From Acidobacteriota bacterium (GTDB lineage: Bacteria; Acidobacteriota; UBA6911): DNA of 8,869 nucleotides. This document shows positions 1 to 6,903 of the stretch, one piece after another (positions within the stretch are counted from its first letter, which is position 1; every line of letters starts with the position of its first letter). Below the pieces are notes generated by a model. The model had not been told where the DNA came from. It did not search any database and worked only from the letters and a program-made list of their open reading frames with translations. A program made the position numbers and the translations under genes. Where the stretch lies: assembly GCA_023265215.1 (NCBI GenBank), contig JAHFUH010000189.1, positions 1 through 8,869 of the forward strand, read 5' to 3'.

Positions 1-1583
1 TCCGAGCCACGCCGCAATGGTTTATCGCGCTCGACCGGGATAATTTCCGCGAAAAGGCTCTGGAATCTATCCGTCGGGTGCGCTGGATTCCGGCCTGGGG
101 TGAAGAACGCATCAGCAACATGGTGCGGGAACGGCCGGACTGGTGCATATCCCGCCAGCGTGCCTGGGGAGTGCCAATTATAGCTTTTTACTGCGCAGGC
201 TGCGGGCAGGTGCTGCTGAAAAAAGAAATTATTGACCACGTTGCATCCATTTTTGACCGGGAAGGCGCCGATGCCTGGTACGCGCACCCGCCAAACGAGC
301 TGCTGCCTGAAGGAACAGTTTGCGGCCATTGCGGCGGCAAGGATTTCCGGCAGGAGTTCGATATACTGGATGTCTGGTTCGATTCCGGCAGCAGTCATTT
401 GGCTACCCTGGGGACGAGACCGGACCTTCCCTGGCCTTCGGATCTCTACCTCGAAGGCGGGGACCAGTATCGCGGCTGGTTCCAAAGCTCACTTCTGATT
501 GCAGTGGCTCTGCGCGGAGAAGCGCCCTATCGCGCGGCGATTACACATGGCTGGACTCTTGATGCAGAGGGCCGGACGATGTCCAAATCGAAGGGGATCG
601 GAATTGATCCAAACGATCTGGTCAAAGCCCGCGGAGCGGAAATTGCCCGGCTGCTTGTGAGTTCGGTCAGCTATGTCGAAGATGTTCGGATATTTGATGA
701 GTTGCTCGATCGATTGGGCGAAGCGTACAGGAAAATACGCAACACGTGCCGGTTCATGCTCGGAAACTTAAGCAATCAGCAGGATGCGAGGAAGCCGCGC
801 TTTGATCCGAACTTCGATCGTGTTCCCCGCGAAAATATGATCGAGATCGATCGATGGGCTCTGGCCCGCAAAGATCTGCTGGTTCAAAAATCCCTCAAAT
901 GTTATCGGGAGTATCAATTCCACCAGGTCTATAGCGCCTTGTACAATTTCTGCACTGTGGACATGTCTTCTTTTTACCTCGACATATTGAAGGACCGGCT
1001 TTACACCAATGCGACTTATTCGCTTAACCGGCGATCCGCCCAAACGGTAATTTGGGAAATACTCGACGCCTTTACGAGCCTGATCGCCCCGATCCTTCCA
1101 TTTACCAGCGAGGAAGTCTATGACTCGATGTACGAAGGGATTACATCAGACGACAAAGCCGAATCCGTGCACTTGCGGCTGTTTCCTAAACAGGAGGAGT
1201 TGCATATAGACGAACCTCTGCTGACCGAATGGGAAAAAATAAGAGAGGTGCGGGAACCGGTTTTGAAGGCGCTGGAGGAAGCCAGACAGCGCGGGATGAT
1301 AGGCAATTCGTTGGAAGCCAAGGTAATGCTTCAAGCTTCCGGCGGAACAGCGGAACTTTTGCAGCGGCACAGGGCCGACCTTCGGTACATTTTCATTGTG
1401 TCCCAGGTTGAATTGAACCAAGCGGAAGCCAATGGAGAATTGAAGATCGCAATATCAAAGGCCGACGGGCAGAAATGCGGACGATGCTGGAACTATTCGG
1501 TGGAAATTGGCAAGGACCAGGGGTTTCCCACTCTTTGCGAAAGATGCATTCCGGCAGTAAGGGAAATTACGAATTACGAATGA
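1..1583 (+). CDS. ileS: Isoleucyl-tRNA synthetase, C-terminal part (5' end outside window)
   Basis: Class I aminoacyl-tRNA synthetase that charges tRNA(Ile) with isoleucine in the cytoplasm. The frame is open from position 3 and about 526 residues are visible. It opens with the family motif RATPQWFI (3-26), read directly in frame, so the gene began upstream. The catalytic-core return follows: DVWFDSGSSH, QYRGWFQSSL, and the KMSKS loop as TMSKS (576-590). Next comes the helical anticodon-binding domain. The C-terminal zinc finger has two Cys pairs, KCGRCW (Cys codons 1476 and 1485) and LCERC (1536 and 1545). The editing domain and the HIGH motif lie outside the window. The last residues (NYE) and the TGA stop are written by a 7-bp repeat array. 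The lspA ATG follows after 19 bp; ileS-lspA adjacency is common in bacteria. Identity is secure from motifs and domain order. Confidence 0.97.
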   Translation, partial: RATPQWFIALDRDNFREKALESIRRVRWIPAWGEERISNMVRERPDWCISRQRAWGVPIIAFYCAGCGQVLLKKEIIDHVASIFDREGADAWYAHPPNELLPEGTVCGHCGGKDFRQEFDILDVWFDSGSSHLATLGTRPDLPWPSDLYLEGGDQYRGWFQSSLLIAVALRGEAPYRAAITHGWTLDAEGRTMSKSKGIGIDPNDLVKARGAEIARLLVSSVSYVEDVRIFDELLDRLGEAYRKIRNTCRFMLGNLSNQQDARKPRFDPNFDRVPRENMIEIDRWALARKDLLVQKSLKCYREYQFHQVYSALYNFCTVDMSSFYLDILKDRLYTNATYSLNRRSAQTVIWEILDAFTSLIAPILPFTSEEVYDSMYEGITSDDKAESVHLRLFPKQEELHIDEPLLTEWEKIREVREPVLKALEEARQRGMIGNSLEAKVMLQASGGTAELLQRHRADLRYIFIVSQVELNQAEANGELKIAISKADGQKCGRCWNYSVEIGKDQGFPTLCERCIPAVREITNYE

Positions 1584-1599
1584 CGAACCACGAATTATA
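1565..1599 (+). repeat. Degenerate 7-bp tandem repeat at the ileS stop / lspA start
   Basis: Five consecutive 7-mers with phase AATTACG, AATTACG, AATGACG, AACCACG, AATTATA. The first units encode the last residues of IleS, and the third supplies the TGA stop (1581-1583). The remainder fills the spacer to lspA, where no Shine-Dalgarno sequence is visible. A related array lies at 3594-3635. Its function is unknown; replication slippage or a genome-wide dispersed repeat are the simplest explanations. Confidence 0.8.
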
Positions 1600-1602
1600 T
1601 TG

Positions 1603-2094
1603 ATGAGAAACAAATATTATCTTGTTGCTGTTTTAATAGTTGCGATTGATCACATCACGAAGCTGATTGCGCGTGCGGACCTCGGCTATGACCGGGTTGT
1701 AGATATCATCCCCGGCTACCTGCGCCTGTCGTTTGTGCGCAACTCCGGTGTGGCGTTCGGGATTTTTGACAGCGTCCAGTCCGCTTGGAAACCGTACATC
1801 CTGGCGGCGATGGCCATCATTGCGCTGGCGGTTATCATTTTCTATAGCGTCCGCATGCCTCGGGACCGCATTCTGATGCAAGTGGCTTTAGCCTCTACCA
1901 TGGGCGGGATTCTGGGGAACTTTCTTGATCGTATATTCCGCGGCTACGTGATCGATTTTATCGAGTTTCATATTCATGAGAGCTTTTATTGGCCTAATTT
2001 CAATGTTGCTGATTCGGCCATTACAGTTGGGATAGCTCTGCTCCTCATCGATACCGTAATCCATCCCACCGTGGAACAAATTGCTGAGCAGTAA
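1603..2094 (+). CDS. lspA: Lipoprotein signal peptidase (signal peptidase II)
   Basis: Inner-membrane aspartyl protease that removes the signal peptide from diacylglyceryl-modified prolipoproteins. The product is 163 residues, normal for the family, with four hydrophobic segments. Family blocks are all visible: an early DHITKL, FVRNSGVAFGIF, GGILGNFLDRIFRGYVIDFIEF and FNVADSAITVG. The expected catalytic aspartates are D118 (in VIDF) and D137 (in VADS); the spacing of 19 matches the known LspA dyad. The ATG at 1603 is chosen; an in-frame TTG directly before it (1600) would add one residue. No Shine-Dalgarno sequence precedes it, because the 7-bp repeat array fills the spacer, so translation may depend on coupling to ileS. 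It sits 19 bp after ileS and 9 bp before lolA, probably in one operon. Confidence 0.97.
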   Translation: MRNKYYLVAVLIVAIDHITKLIARADLGYDRVVDIIPGYLRLSFVRNSGVAFGIFDSVQSAWKPYILAAMAIIALAVIIFYSVRMPRDRILMQVALASTMGGILGNFLDRIFRGYVIDFIEFHIHESFYWPNFNVADSAITVGIALLLIDTVIHPTVEQIAEQ

Positions 2095-2103
2095 GATTAC
2101 AAA

Positions 2104-2787
2104 ATGAACAAATCCAAATCCTGTGGCATGCCGTCCTGGAGACTGGTTTTTATCACCTGCATGTTTATTTTACTCCTTCGCTCCGGAGGAGCCGCCGATT
2201 TGGGTGCAGTTGTTGAAGGATTGCAGCAGAGGTATTCATCCGTCTCTACGCTGAAGGCGAGTTTTCAGCAGACATACCGGGCACCCGGCATTGAGCAAAT
2301 TGAATCCGGAGTATTCTGGTTGAAAAAACCGGGCCTTATGCGCTGGGAATACCGGCAGCCGGAAGAAAAATTGTTCGTTGCGGACGGGAAGGAAGCGTTC
2401 CTTTATATGCCGCGGGACCGCCAGGTGACTATTCAGCCCTTCAGCGTTTCGGACATGCACAGCACGCCTTTGGAGTTTCTCCTGGGATCAGGGAACATCT
2501 CAAAAAGCTTCGCAGTTTCCTGGGAATCGGAATTCAAGCCGAACTCAGGGAGCGCTGTAACGATTCGGCTGACGCCACTCAAGAGCGAAGCAGAATATTC
2601 TTTTCTTGTCCTGGAATTGGATCGGGAGAATTATGAGATTCGCGGAATTATAATTCACGAGCCCGGTGGGAATACGTCCCGTTTCGCATTTACTAATTTT
2701 GAGATCAACGTGAAAGTGGACAATAAGAGCTTCAAGTTCAAGACTCCAAAGGGAGTTGAGGAAGTGCGATTTACAGATAACCCATAG
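2104..2787 (+). CDS. lolA: Outer-membrane lipoprotein carrier protein LolA
   Basis: Periplasmic chaperone that takes lipoproteins from the LolCDE exporter and carries them to the outer membrane. The 227-residue product begins with a basic stretch and a hydrophobic segment (about residues 13-25). A likely signal peptidase I site lies after A31 (SGGAA then D). The mature part shows LolA features: TLKASFQQTY, the SGVFWLKKPGLMRWEY block, EEKLFVADGKEAFLYMP, and a C-terminal region ending in FKTPKGVEEV. Length fits the family after signal removal. The start at 2104 lies 9 bp after lspA; an internal ATG at residue 9 is a possible alternative and leaves the signal peptide intact. No clear Shine-Dalgarno sequence is present. 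Placement after lspA groups two steps of lipoprotein biogenesis and argues for a diderm host. Confidence 0.93.
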   Translation: MNKSKSCGMPSWRLVFITCMFILLLRSGGAADLGAVVEGLQQRYSSVSTLKASFQQTYRAPGIEQIESGVFWLKKPGLMRWEYRQPEEKLFVADGKEAFLYMPRDRQVTIQPFSVSDMHSTPLEFLLGSGNISKSFAVSWESEFKPNSGSAVTIRLTPLKSEAEYSFLVLELDRENYEIRGIIIHEPGGNTSRFAFTNFEINVKVDNKSFKFKTPKGVEEVRFTDNP

Positions 2788-2803
2788 ACTCGCGCCGGTT
2801 GGA

Positions 2804-3610
2804 ATGGATATGCCCGATATTGAAGATTATGCCGCTGTTGGAATCGAAATAGCCAAAAAGGCGGGAGAGCACGTGCTCGCGAGGTTGAATACCCGTTTTA
2901 GTGTTTCCTATAAAGGTGTTGTCAACCTGGTTACAGAGGCGGACCTGGAAGCGGAGGAGTTGATAGTATCCCGTATCCGGAAGGCATTCCCGACCCATGC
3001 AATATTGGCGGAAGAAAAACACAAGGACACTCGGGTGGGAGAATTCTGCTGGATTATTGATCCCCTGGACGGTACTACCAATTATGCCCATGGTTTTCCC
3101 GTTTTTTCCGTCTCAATCGGCCTGGAAATTTCGGGGAAGGTGGAGTGGGGAGTAATCTACAACCCTGTTCTGGCGGAATTGTATACGGCAAGGCGCGGCG
3201 CAGGAGCATTCTGCAATGGCGCGGCCATTCATGTTTCATCCGTCGAATCGCTCGGAGCGAGCCTGCTTGCTACAGGTTTTCCCTACGATATTCAAACCAG
3301 CCCGGCAAATAATCTGGATAACTTTTGCGCCTTTGCACAGCGTTCCCAGGGTGTAAGGAGATGCGGTTCGGCGGCTTTGGATTTCTGTGCTGTGGCGGCA
3401 GGACGTTTTGACGGCTTCTGGGAATTAAAGCTCAATCCATGGGATTGTGCGGCCGGCTACCTCATGGTAGAGGAGGCCGGTGGGACTGTGACCGATTTTC
3501 ACGGCCAGCCCCCTTCTATTTATGCCGGCGAGTTCATCGCGTCGAATGGCTTGATCCATCAACAAATAGTGGATGTTCTCGAAAGTGTGGTTTCCAATCG
3601 TAAATCGTAA
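2804..3610 (+). CDS. suhB: Inositol-monophosphatase-family phosphatase (SuhB-like)
   Basis: Mg2+-dependent sugar or inositol phosphate phosphatase of the IMPase/FIG superfamily. With the ATG at 2804 the product is 268 residues, close to E. coli SuhB. Visible motifs are VTEADLEAEE near residue 43, AEE with the metal-ligand Glu near residue 70, the signature WIIDPLDGTTNYAHGFP with D86 and D89, and the C-terminal signature WDCAAGYLMVEEAGG with D214. These supply the expected metal-binding residues. Exact substrate (myo-inositol-1-P, fructose-1,6-bisP, histidinol-P) cannot be told from the motifs. A TTG at 2756 extends the frame upstream into lolA, but those residues look unlike the family, so ATG 2804 (or 2810) is preferred. 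The last residues (NRKS) and the TAA stop are written by a 7-bp repeat array. Confidence 0.92.
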   Translation: MDMPDIEDYAAVGIEIAKKAGEHVLARLNTRFSVSYKGVVNLVTEADLEAEELIVSRIRKAFPTHAILAEEKHKDTRVGEFCWIIDPLDGTTNYAHGFPVFSVSIGLEISGKVEWGVIYNPVLAELYTARRGAGAFCNGAAIHVSSVESLGASLLATGFPYDIQTSPANNLDNFCAFAQRSQGVRRCGSAALDFCAVAAGRFDGFWELKLNPWDCAAGYLMVEEAGGTVTDFHGQPPSIYAGEFIASNGLIHQQIVDVLESVVSNRKS

Positions 3611-3635
3611 ATCGTAAATCTAAAATCGTTAATGG
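3594..3635 (+). repeat. Degenerate 7-bp tandem repeat at the suhB stop
   Basis: Six 7-mers in phase: CCAATCG, TAAATCG, TAAATCG, TAAATCT, AAAATCG, TTAATGG. The array spans the last codons of the phosphatase gene, supplies its TAA stop (3608-3610) and fills most of the gap to yqeY. Rotated to CGTAAAT, the unit differs by one base from CGTAATT, the reverse complement of the array unit at 1565-1599. The two arrays are therefore related and lie in opposite orientation. Confidence 0.8.
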
Positions 3636-3641
3636 TGTCTT

Positions 3642-4091
3642 ATGCGACTACGCGACCAAATCAGTTCTGATCTGACTTCGGCCATGAAATCGAGAGATGC
3701 GGAGCGGCTGAGCGTGCTGCGCATGATGAAAGCCGCGGTCAGGAACAAAGAAATCGATCAGCGGAAAGAATTCGATGATGCCGAAGTATTTCAGGTGCTT
3801 GTAAGCCTGATAAAACAGCGCAGGGATTCCGTGGAGCAGTTCACGAGGGGAGGGCGCATGGACCTTGCCGATAAGGAAACCGCGGAAATCAAAGTAATTG
3901 AAACGTATTTGCCGGCGGCTGTCACGGATGAGGAAATTGCGGAAGCGGTGGAGGCCGTGATTCGAGAAACCGGAGCGGCTTCTGTCAAAGATATGGGCAA
4001 GGTGATGAAGGGCTGTATGGCCCGCTTCTCCGGCCGTCCGGTGGACGGAGTGAAGATTAGTGCGCTTGTAAAGGAAAAACTGGGCAGCTAG
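3642..4091 (+). CDS. yqeY: GatB/YqeY domain protein
   Basis: Small cytoplasmic protein of the YqeY family, 149 residues, the usual size. The fold is related to the C-terminal tRNA-binding part of the amidotransferase subunit GatB. A role in tRNA-dependent amidation is assumed by homology but not established. Family features seen: LRDQISSDLTSAMKSRD near the start, LSVLRMMKAAVRNKEID, the middle block SLIKQRRDSVEQF, the EIKVIETYLPA block, and a C-terminal GKVMKGCMARFSGRPVDG. The start ATG at 3642 fits the conserved N-terminus; only a weak GGTG lies upstream. It follows the phosphatase gene by 31 bp and is separated from uvrC by 91 bp containing strong hairpins, so a transcription unit may end here. 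Confidence 0.92.
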   Translation: MRLRDQISSDLTSAMKSRDAERLSVLRMMKAAVRNKEIDQRKEFDDAEVFQVLVSLIKQRRDSVEQFTRGGRMDLADKETAEIKVIETYLPAAVTDEEIAEAVEAVIRETGAASVKDMGKVMKGCMARFSGRPVDGVKISALVKEKLGS

Positions 4092-4141
4092 CCTGGCGCG
4101 GGCCTCTGGCCCGCATGCGGGCGTCCCGCCCGCGCTCCAGG
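4092..4141. repeat. Twin GC-rich hairpin (REP-like element or terminator) after yqeY
   Basis: It begins at the base after the yqeY stop. Two adjacent perfect 7-bp hairpins with 3-nt loops lie at 4098-4114 (GCGGGCC, loop TCT) and 4117-4133 (GCGGGCG, loop TCC), separated by AT. The outer bases also pair: CCTGG plus CGCGGGC (4092-4103) with GCCCGCG (4128-4134) and CCAGG (4137-4141), with a 2-nt bulge. No T-run follows, so it is not a classical intrinsic terminator. The design resembles dispersed REP/BIME palindromes; it could still stop or pause transcription or protect an mRNA 3' end. Confidence 0.7.
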
Positions 4142-4147
4142 AAAATC

Positions 4148-4167
4148 CACATTTTCACGAGAATGTG
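4148..4167. promoter_or_regulatory. Inverted repeat upstream of uvrC, candidate operator
   Basis: A 20-bp near-palindrome with perfect 6-bp outer arms, CACATT (4148-4153) and AATGTG (4162-4167). Two further inner positions per side match, so 16 of 20 bases are symmetric. It ends 15 bp before the uvrC start codon and lies in an AT-rich stretch unlike the preceding GC hairpins. Size and position fit a repressor site such as an SOS or damage-response regulator, but it does not match a LexA box I recognise, and no convincing promoter was found beside it. Confidence 0.35.
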
Positions 4168-4182
4168 TAATACTCTAATATT

Positions 4183-5994
4183 GTGCTGCTGCAAAAAATT
4201 GATCACCTGCCGGCTGAGCCTGGCGTTTACTTATACAAAAACGCTCACGGGAAAATTATCTATATAGGCAAAGCCCGCTCGCTTCGCCACAGGGTTCGCT
4301 CTTATTTTCAGGAGAGCCGTCCGCTTGATCCCAAAACAGAGCGCTTAGTATCCGAAATTGCCGACCTCGAGTATATTGTAACGGATAGCGAAGTCGAGGC
4401 TCTGATTCTGGAATCGACTCTCGTCAAAAAAAACCAACCGCAATTCAACGTAAATCTCAAAGACGACAAAAGCTTTCCTTACCTGAAACTTACGATAAAT
4501 GAGCCTTATCCGCGCATTTTCATCACGCGGCGTGTCAAAAAGGACGGAGCCTTGTACTTCGGTCCATTCCTGCCTGCGAGTTATGCGCGCCGGACCATCA
4601 AGCTGGTCAACAAATACTTCAAGCTGCGCACGTGCAATTTGGAAATCGATGGGAGTATGGCCCGTCCCTGCCTTGATTACCAGATGAAGCGCTGTATGGG
4701 CCCGTGTGTCGCCGGCTTGTGCACCAGGCAGGAATACGATCAGGCTGTGGAGGATGTAAAACTCCTGCTGTCCGGTAAAACGGATGAATTGATCCGGCAG
4801 CTCGAACAGCGGATGGAAGAAGCGGCCGAGAATATGCGCTATGAAGCGGCGGCGGTTTACCGGGACTGGATCTTTATGGTCCGAGGCATCTCGGAGCGGC
4901 AAAAAATGGTGCTGGATGGGCAGGAAGACTGCGATCTGTTCGGCTACTACCAGGAGGGGGCTCAACTTGCGCTGGAGGTGTTCGCCATGCGTGGCGGGCG
5001 AATTGTAGGCAGGCGCGAATTCTATTGGGAAGATCTGATTTCCTTTGATCCCGCGGAATTCTTTTCACAAGCTCTTACCCAGTATTATATGCCGGATACT
5101 TTCACTCCGAAAGAAATCTATATCCCGGCGGATGTCGAGGACGTGGAAGTGCTGGAGGATTGGCTTTCGGGCCGGAAAGGGAACCGGGTGTATATCCGGT
5201 CGCCAAGAAGAGGTTTGAAATCGGAGATGCTGGACCTCGTGATGCGAAACGCGCACATGTCCTTCGACACTCGCTTCCGCATCCTGAAATCCAAGGGAGA
5301 GGCGCTTCTGAAGCCGCTCCAGGAAGCTCTTGGGCTTGTTTCTCTACCAAGGCGCATTGAGACCTTCGACATTTCGCATGTTCAGGGAACGGATACGGTG
5401 GCCAGCATGGTTGTTTGTGTCAATGGTGAGATGAAGCGGAACGGCTATCGCAAATTCAAAATCGAAAGCGTTAAGAGTCCTGACGATTTCGCCGCCATGC
5501 GCGAGGTCGTGCACCGGCATTACGAGAATGTGCTCGAGCAGGATGAAGGGAACCTGCCCGATCTCGTGCTCATTGATGGAGGCAAAGGACAGTTATCCGC
5601 TGCGGTCTCTGCGCTGGATGATCTGGGGCTGGAAAACCAGGAAGTTGCGGCAATTGCAAAGAAGGAAGAACTTCTTTTTATAAAGGGAAGAGAATCCCAG
5701 CCTCTCGAACTGCCGAAAGAATCTCCGGTTCTGCATTTGATCCAGATGATGCGGAATGAGGCACACCGGTTTGCCGTAAGCTACCATCGAAAGCGGCGAG
5801 AATTGCGCGACTTCGATTCGGAATTAATGGATATTCCCGGGATCGGTGAGGTGAGGAAGAAAGTGCTGCTGCGCGCCTTTGGCAGCCTCGAACGCGTCAA
5901 ACACGCGGTCTTCGACGAGCTTGCCCCGTATGTCGGGCCCAAAGCAGCCTCACAGATCATCGAGCACTTCGAGAAAGGCGGACAGGAGCAATAA
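4183..5994 (+). CDS. uvrC: UvrABC excinuclease subunit C
   Basis: Dual-incision nuclease of nucleotide excision repair, acting with UvrA and UvrB. The 603-residue product has the full domain set. The N-terminal GIY-YIG nuclease has GVY at 14-16, YIG at 27-29 and catalytic Glu at E77. Four cysteines at 151, 163, 171 and 175 have the 12-8-4 spacing of the [4Fe-4S]-binding cysteines known in E. coli UvrC. A UVR motif that contacts UvrB lies near 200-232. The RNase-H-like 3' nuclease has FDISHVQG (D396), LIDGGKGQL (D465) and SYHRKRR (H535). A C-terminal helix-hairpin-helix region follows (DIPGIGEVRKK onward). The start is GTG at 4183, set by the conserved LPAEPGVYLY start region; no Shine-Dalgarno sequence is visible. 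Of about 32 Ile codons only about 3 are ATA. It is the last gene of the housekeeping block, convergent with vapC. Confidence 0.97.
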   Translation: MLLQKIDHLPAEPGVYLYKNAHGKIIYIGKARSLRHRVRSYFQESRPLDPKTERLVSEIADLEYIVTDSEVEALILESTLVKKNQPQFNVNLKDDKSFPYLKLTINEPYPRIFITRRVKKDGALYFGPFLPASYARRTIKLVNKYFKLRTCNLEIDGSMARPCLDYQMKRCMGPCVAGLCTRQEYDQAVEDVKLLLSGKTDELIRQLEQRMEEAAENMRYEAAAVYRDWIFMVRGISERQKMVLDGQEDCDLFGYYQEGAQLALEVFAMRGGRIVGRREFYWEDLISFDPAEFFSQALTQYYMPDTFTPKEIYIPADVEDVEVLEDWLSGRKGNRVYIRSPRRGLKSEMLDLVMRNAHMSFDTRFRILKSKGEALLKPLQEALGLVSLPRRIETFDISHVQGTDTVASMVVCVNGEMKRNGYRKFKIESVKSPDDFAAMREVVHRHYENVLEQDEGNLPDLVLIDGGKGQLSAAVSALDDLGLENQEVAAIAKKEELLFIKGRESQPLELPKESPVLHLIQMMRNEAHRFAVSYHRKRRELRDFDSELMDIPGIGEVRKKVLLRAFGSLERVKHAVFDELAPYVGPKAASQIIEHFEKGGQEQ

Positions 5995-6042
5995 GCCTGT
6001 TTGCCCTTGCACATAGAATCCGCTAATTCGCGTTAGGGTAAA

Positions 6043-6077
6043 CCGCCGCCTATGGCGGAGCGCCCCATCTTGGGGGC
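6043..6077. other. Two small hairpins downstream of uvrC
   Basis: CCGCC-TAT-GGCGG (6046-6058) is a perfect 5-bp hairpin. It is followed by GCCCC (6062-6066) facing GGGGGC (6072-6077). They lie about 50-80 bp after the uvrC stop. No T-run follows, so a classical intrinsic terminator is not supported. They may be the outer edge of the composite palindrome that starts at 6087. Confidence 0.35.
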
Positions 6078-6086
6078 TTCCTGATA

Positions 6087-6449
6087 CCACCCGCTCTGCG
6101 CTCGCTATTACCCACAGGTGACACTGTGGGTTTGGATTGGCCCTCATTGATCAGGATGCCGAATGAGGCCCGAAGGGCCGCCAGTGAATAGGCCCGGCCG
6201 TCAGGCCGGGATTAGGTTGTTGGTAACGAAGCGCCGAAGGCGCGGCACTCTATAATGCGATTTCGTTTGAGTGCCGCGCTTTCAGCGCTCATTCAATCGA
6301 AATCGCCAACCCCGGCCTTGCGGCCGGGGTTATTCACTAACGGCCCTTCGGGCCTGAGCCGAACGAACATTTAGACTCTGGAGAATCGCCGTGATGCGTC
6401 ATCTGCCCACAGTGTTAACTGTGTCCTGTAGCGAGCGCTTTGCAGGTGG
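6087..6449. repeat. 363-bp composite inverted repeat made of nested hairpins
   Basis: Almost the whole uvrC-vapC gap is one imperfect palindrome of two head-to-head copies of a roughly 170-bp unit around an AT-richer centre (about 6251-6268). Perfect matching arm segments from outside in: CCACC 6087-6091/6445-6449; GCGCTCGCTA 6098-6107/6429-6438; 10 bp at 6121-6130/6406-6415; 15 bp at 6166-6180/6341-6355; 8 bp at 6183-6190/6331-6338; and 19 of 21 at 6230-6250/6269-6289. Each arm has its own hairpins: GGCCC-GAAG-GGCC type, CCCGGCC stems (6193-6210 and 6308-6331, the latter 10 bp), and GCGCC-GAA-GGCGC or its variant. An extra 9-bp pair joins 6257-6265 with 6298-6306. No coding frame is credible here. 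Candidates are a non-autonomous mobile element (REP/BIME or MITE-like) or a structured RNA; it may also end transcription of both convergent genes. Confidence 0.8.
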
Positions 6450-6459
6450 AGCGTTCATT

Positions 6460-6903
6460 CTAAACAAATGCGCCGCCTGTCTCAGGGGAGACAATTTTAT
6501 CTGCGATATCTGGGGCTAAGGCGCGGAAATGGCGGCCGTTGAGGGTGTAAATTCGCTCGGCTTTGATTTTCCGGGCACAAGTCAACAGAAGCAGGTCATA
6601 AATCGCGCCTCCGCGGGCGCCGACCGGACCAGCCTGAGCGATCAATCGCACGTACTCGGCGGCGGTGAGGCTGACAAGCCGAAGGCGATCGTAAATGTTA
6701 TGACGAATCAGCTCCGAAGCATCGGAAGGCGATAGCTGAATTCCCAGTTTCCCGCCGGTGAGTGTGGCATAGCATTCGACCACTGAGTGCAATGCAGCGT
6801 ATCCCTTTTCGACAGATTCCAGCGCATGAGCGCACGTCTCGTGACGCTCCTCGTCTTCAATTATCGCAGCAATCAGAACGGTTGAATCGAAGAATGCAAT
6901 CAT
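6460..6903 (-). CDS. vapC: VapC-type PIN-domain ribonuclease toxin
   Basis: Predicted toxin of a type II toxin-antitoxin pair; PIN-domain VapC proteins are Mg2+-dependent RNases that often cut tRNA or rRNA. The 147-residue product shows the acidic active site in order: D6 (FFDSTVLIA), E43 (SVVECYATLT), D103 (IYDLLLL) and a polar N122 (TLNGRHF) where many members have Asp or Asn. All the usual positions are filled, so it is probably an active enzyme. The ATG (6901-6903) overlaps the TGA of the antitoxin gene as ATGA, implying translational coupling. The stop lies only about 10 bp from the composite palindrome. The RNA target cannot be inferred. Confidence 0.93.
   Translation of the reverse strand: MIAFFDSTVLIAAIIEDEERHETCAHALESVEKGYAALHSVVECYATLTGGKLGIQLSPSDASELIRHNIYDRLRLVSLTAAEYVRLIAQAGPVGARGGAIYDLLLLTCARKIKAERIYTLNGRHFRALAPDIADKIVSPETGGAFV

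Noticed and set aside
2756..2803. Upstream TTG start for the suhB-like gene
   Set aside because: It would overlap the 3' end of lolA and add residues absent from the family; ATG 2804 gives the usual length.
4345..4965. 206-codon minus-strand frame inside uvrC
   Set aside because: It is a shadow of the conserved uvrC coding sequence with no domain of its own.
6087..6449. CRISPR array or rRNA-like element
   Set aside because: Repeats are inverted and nested instead of direct and regularly spaced, and no rRNA or tRNA signature is present.
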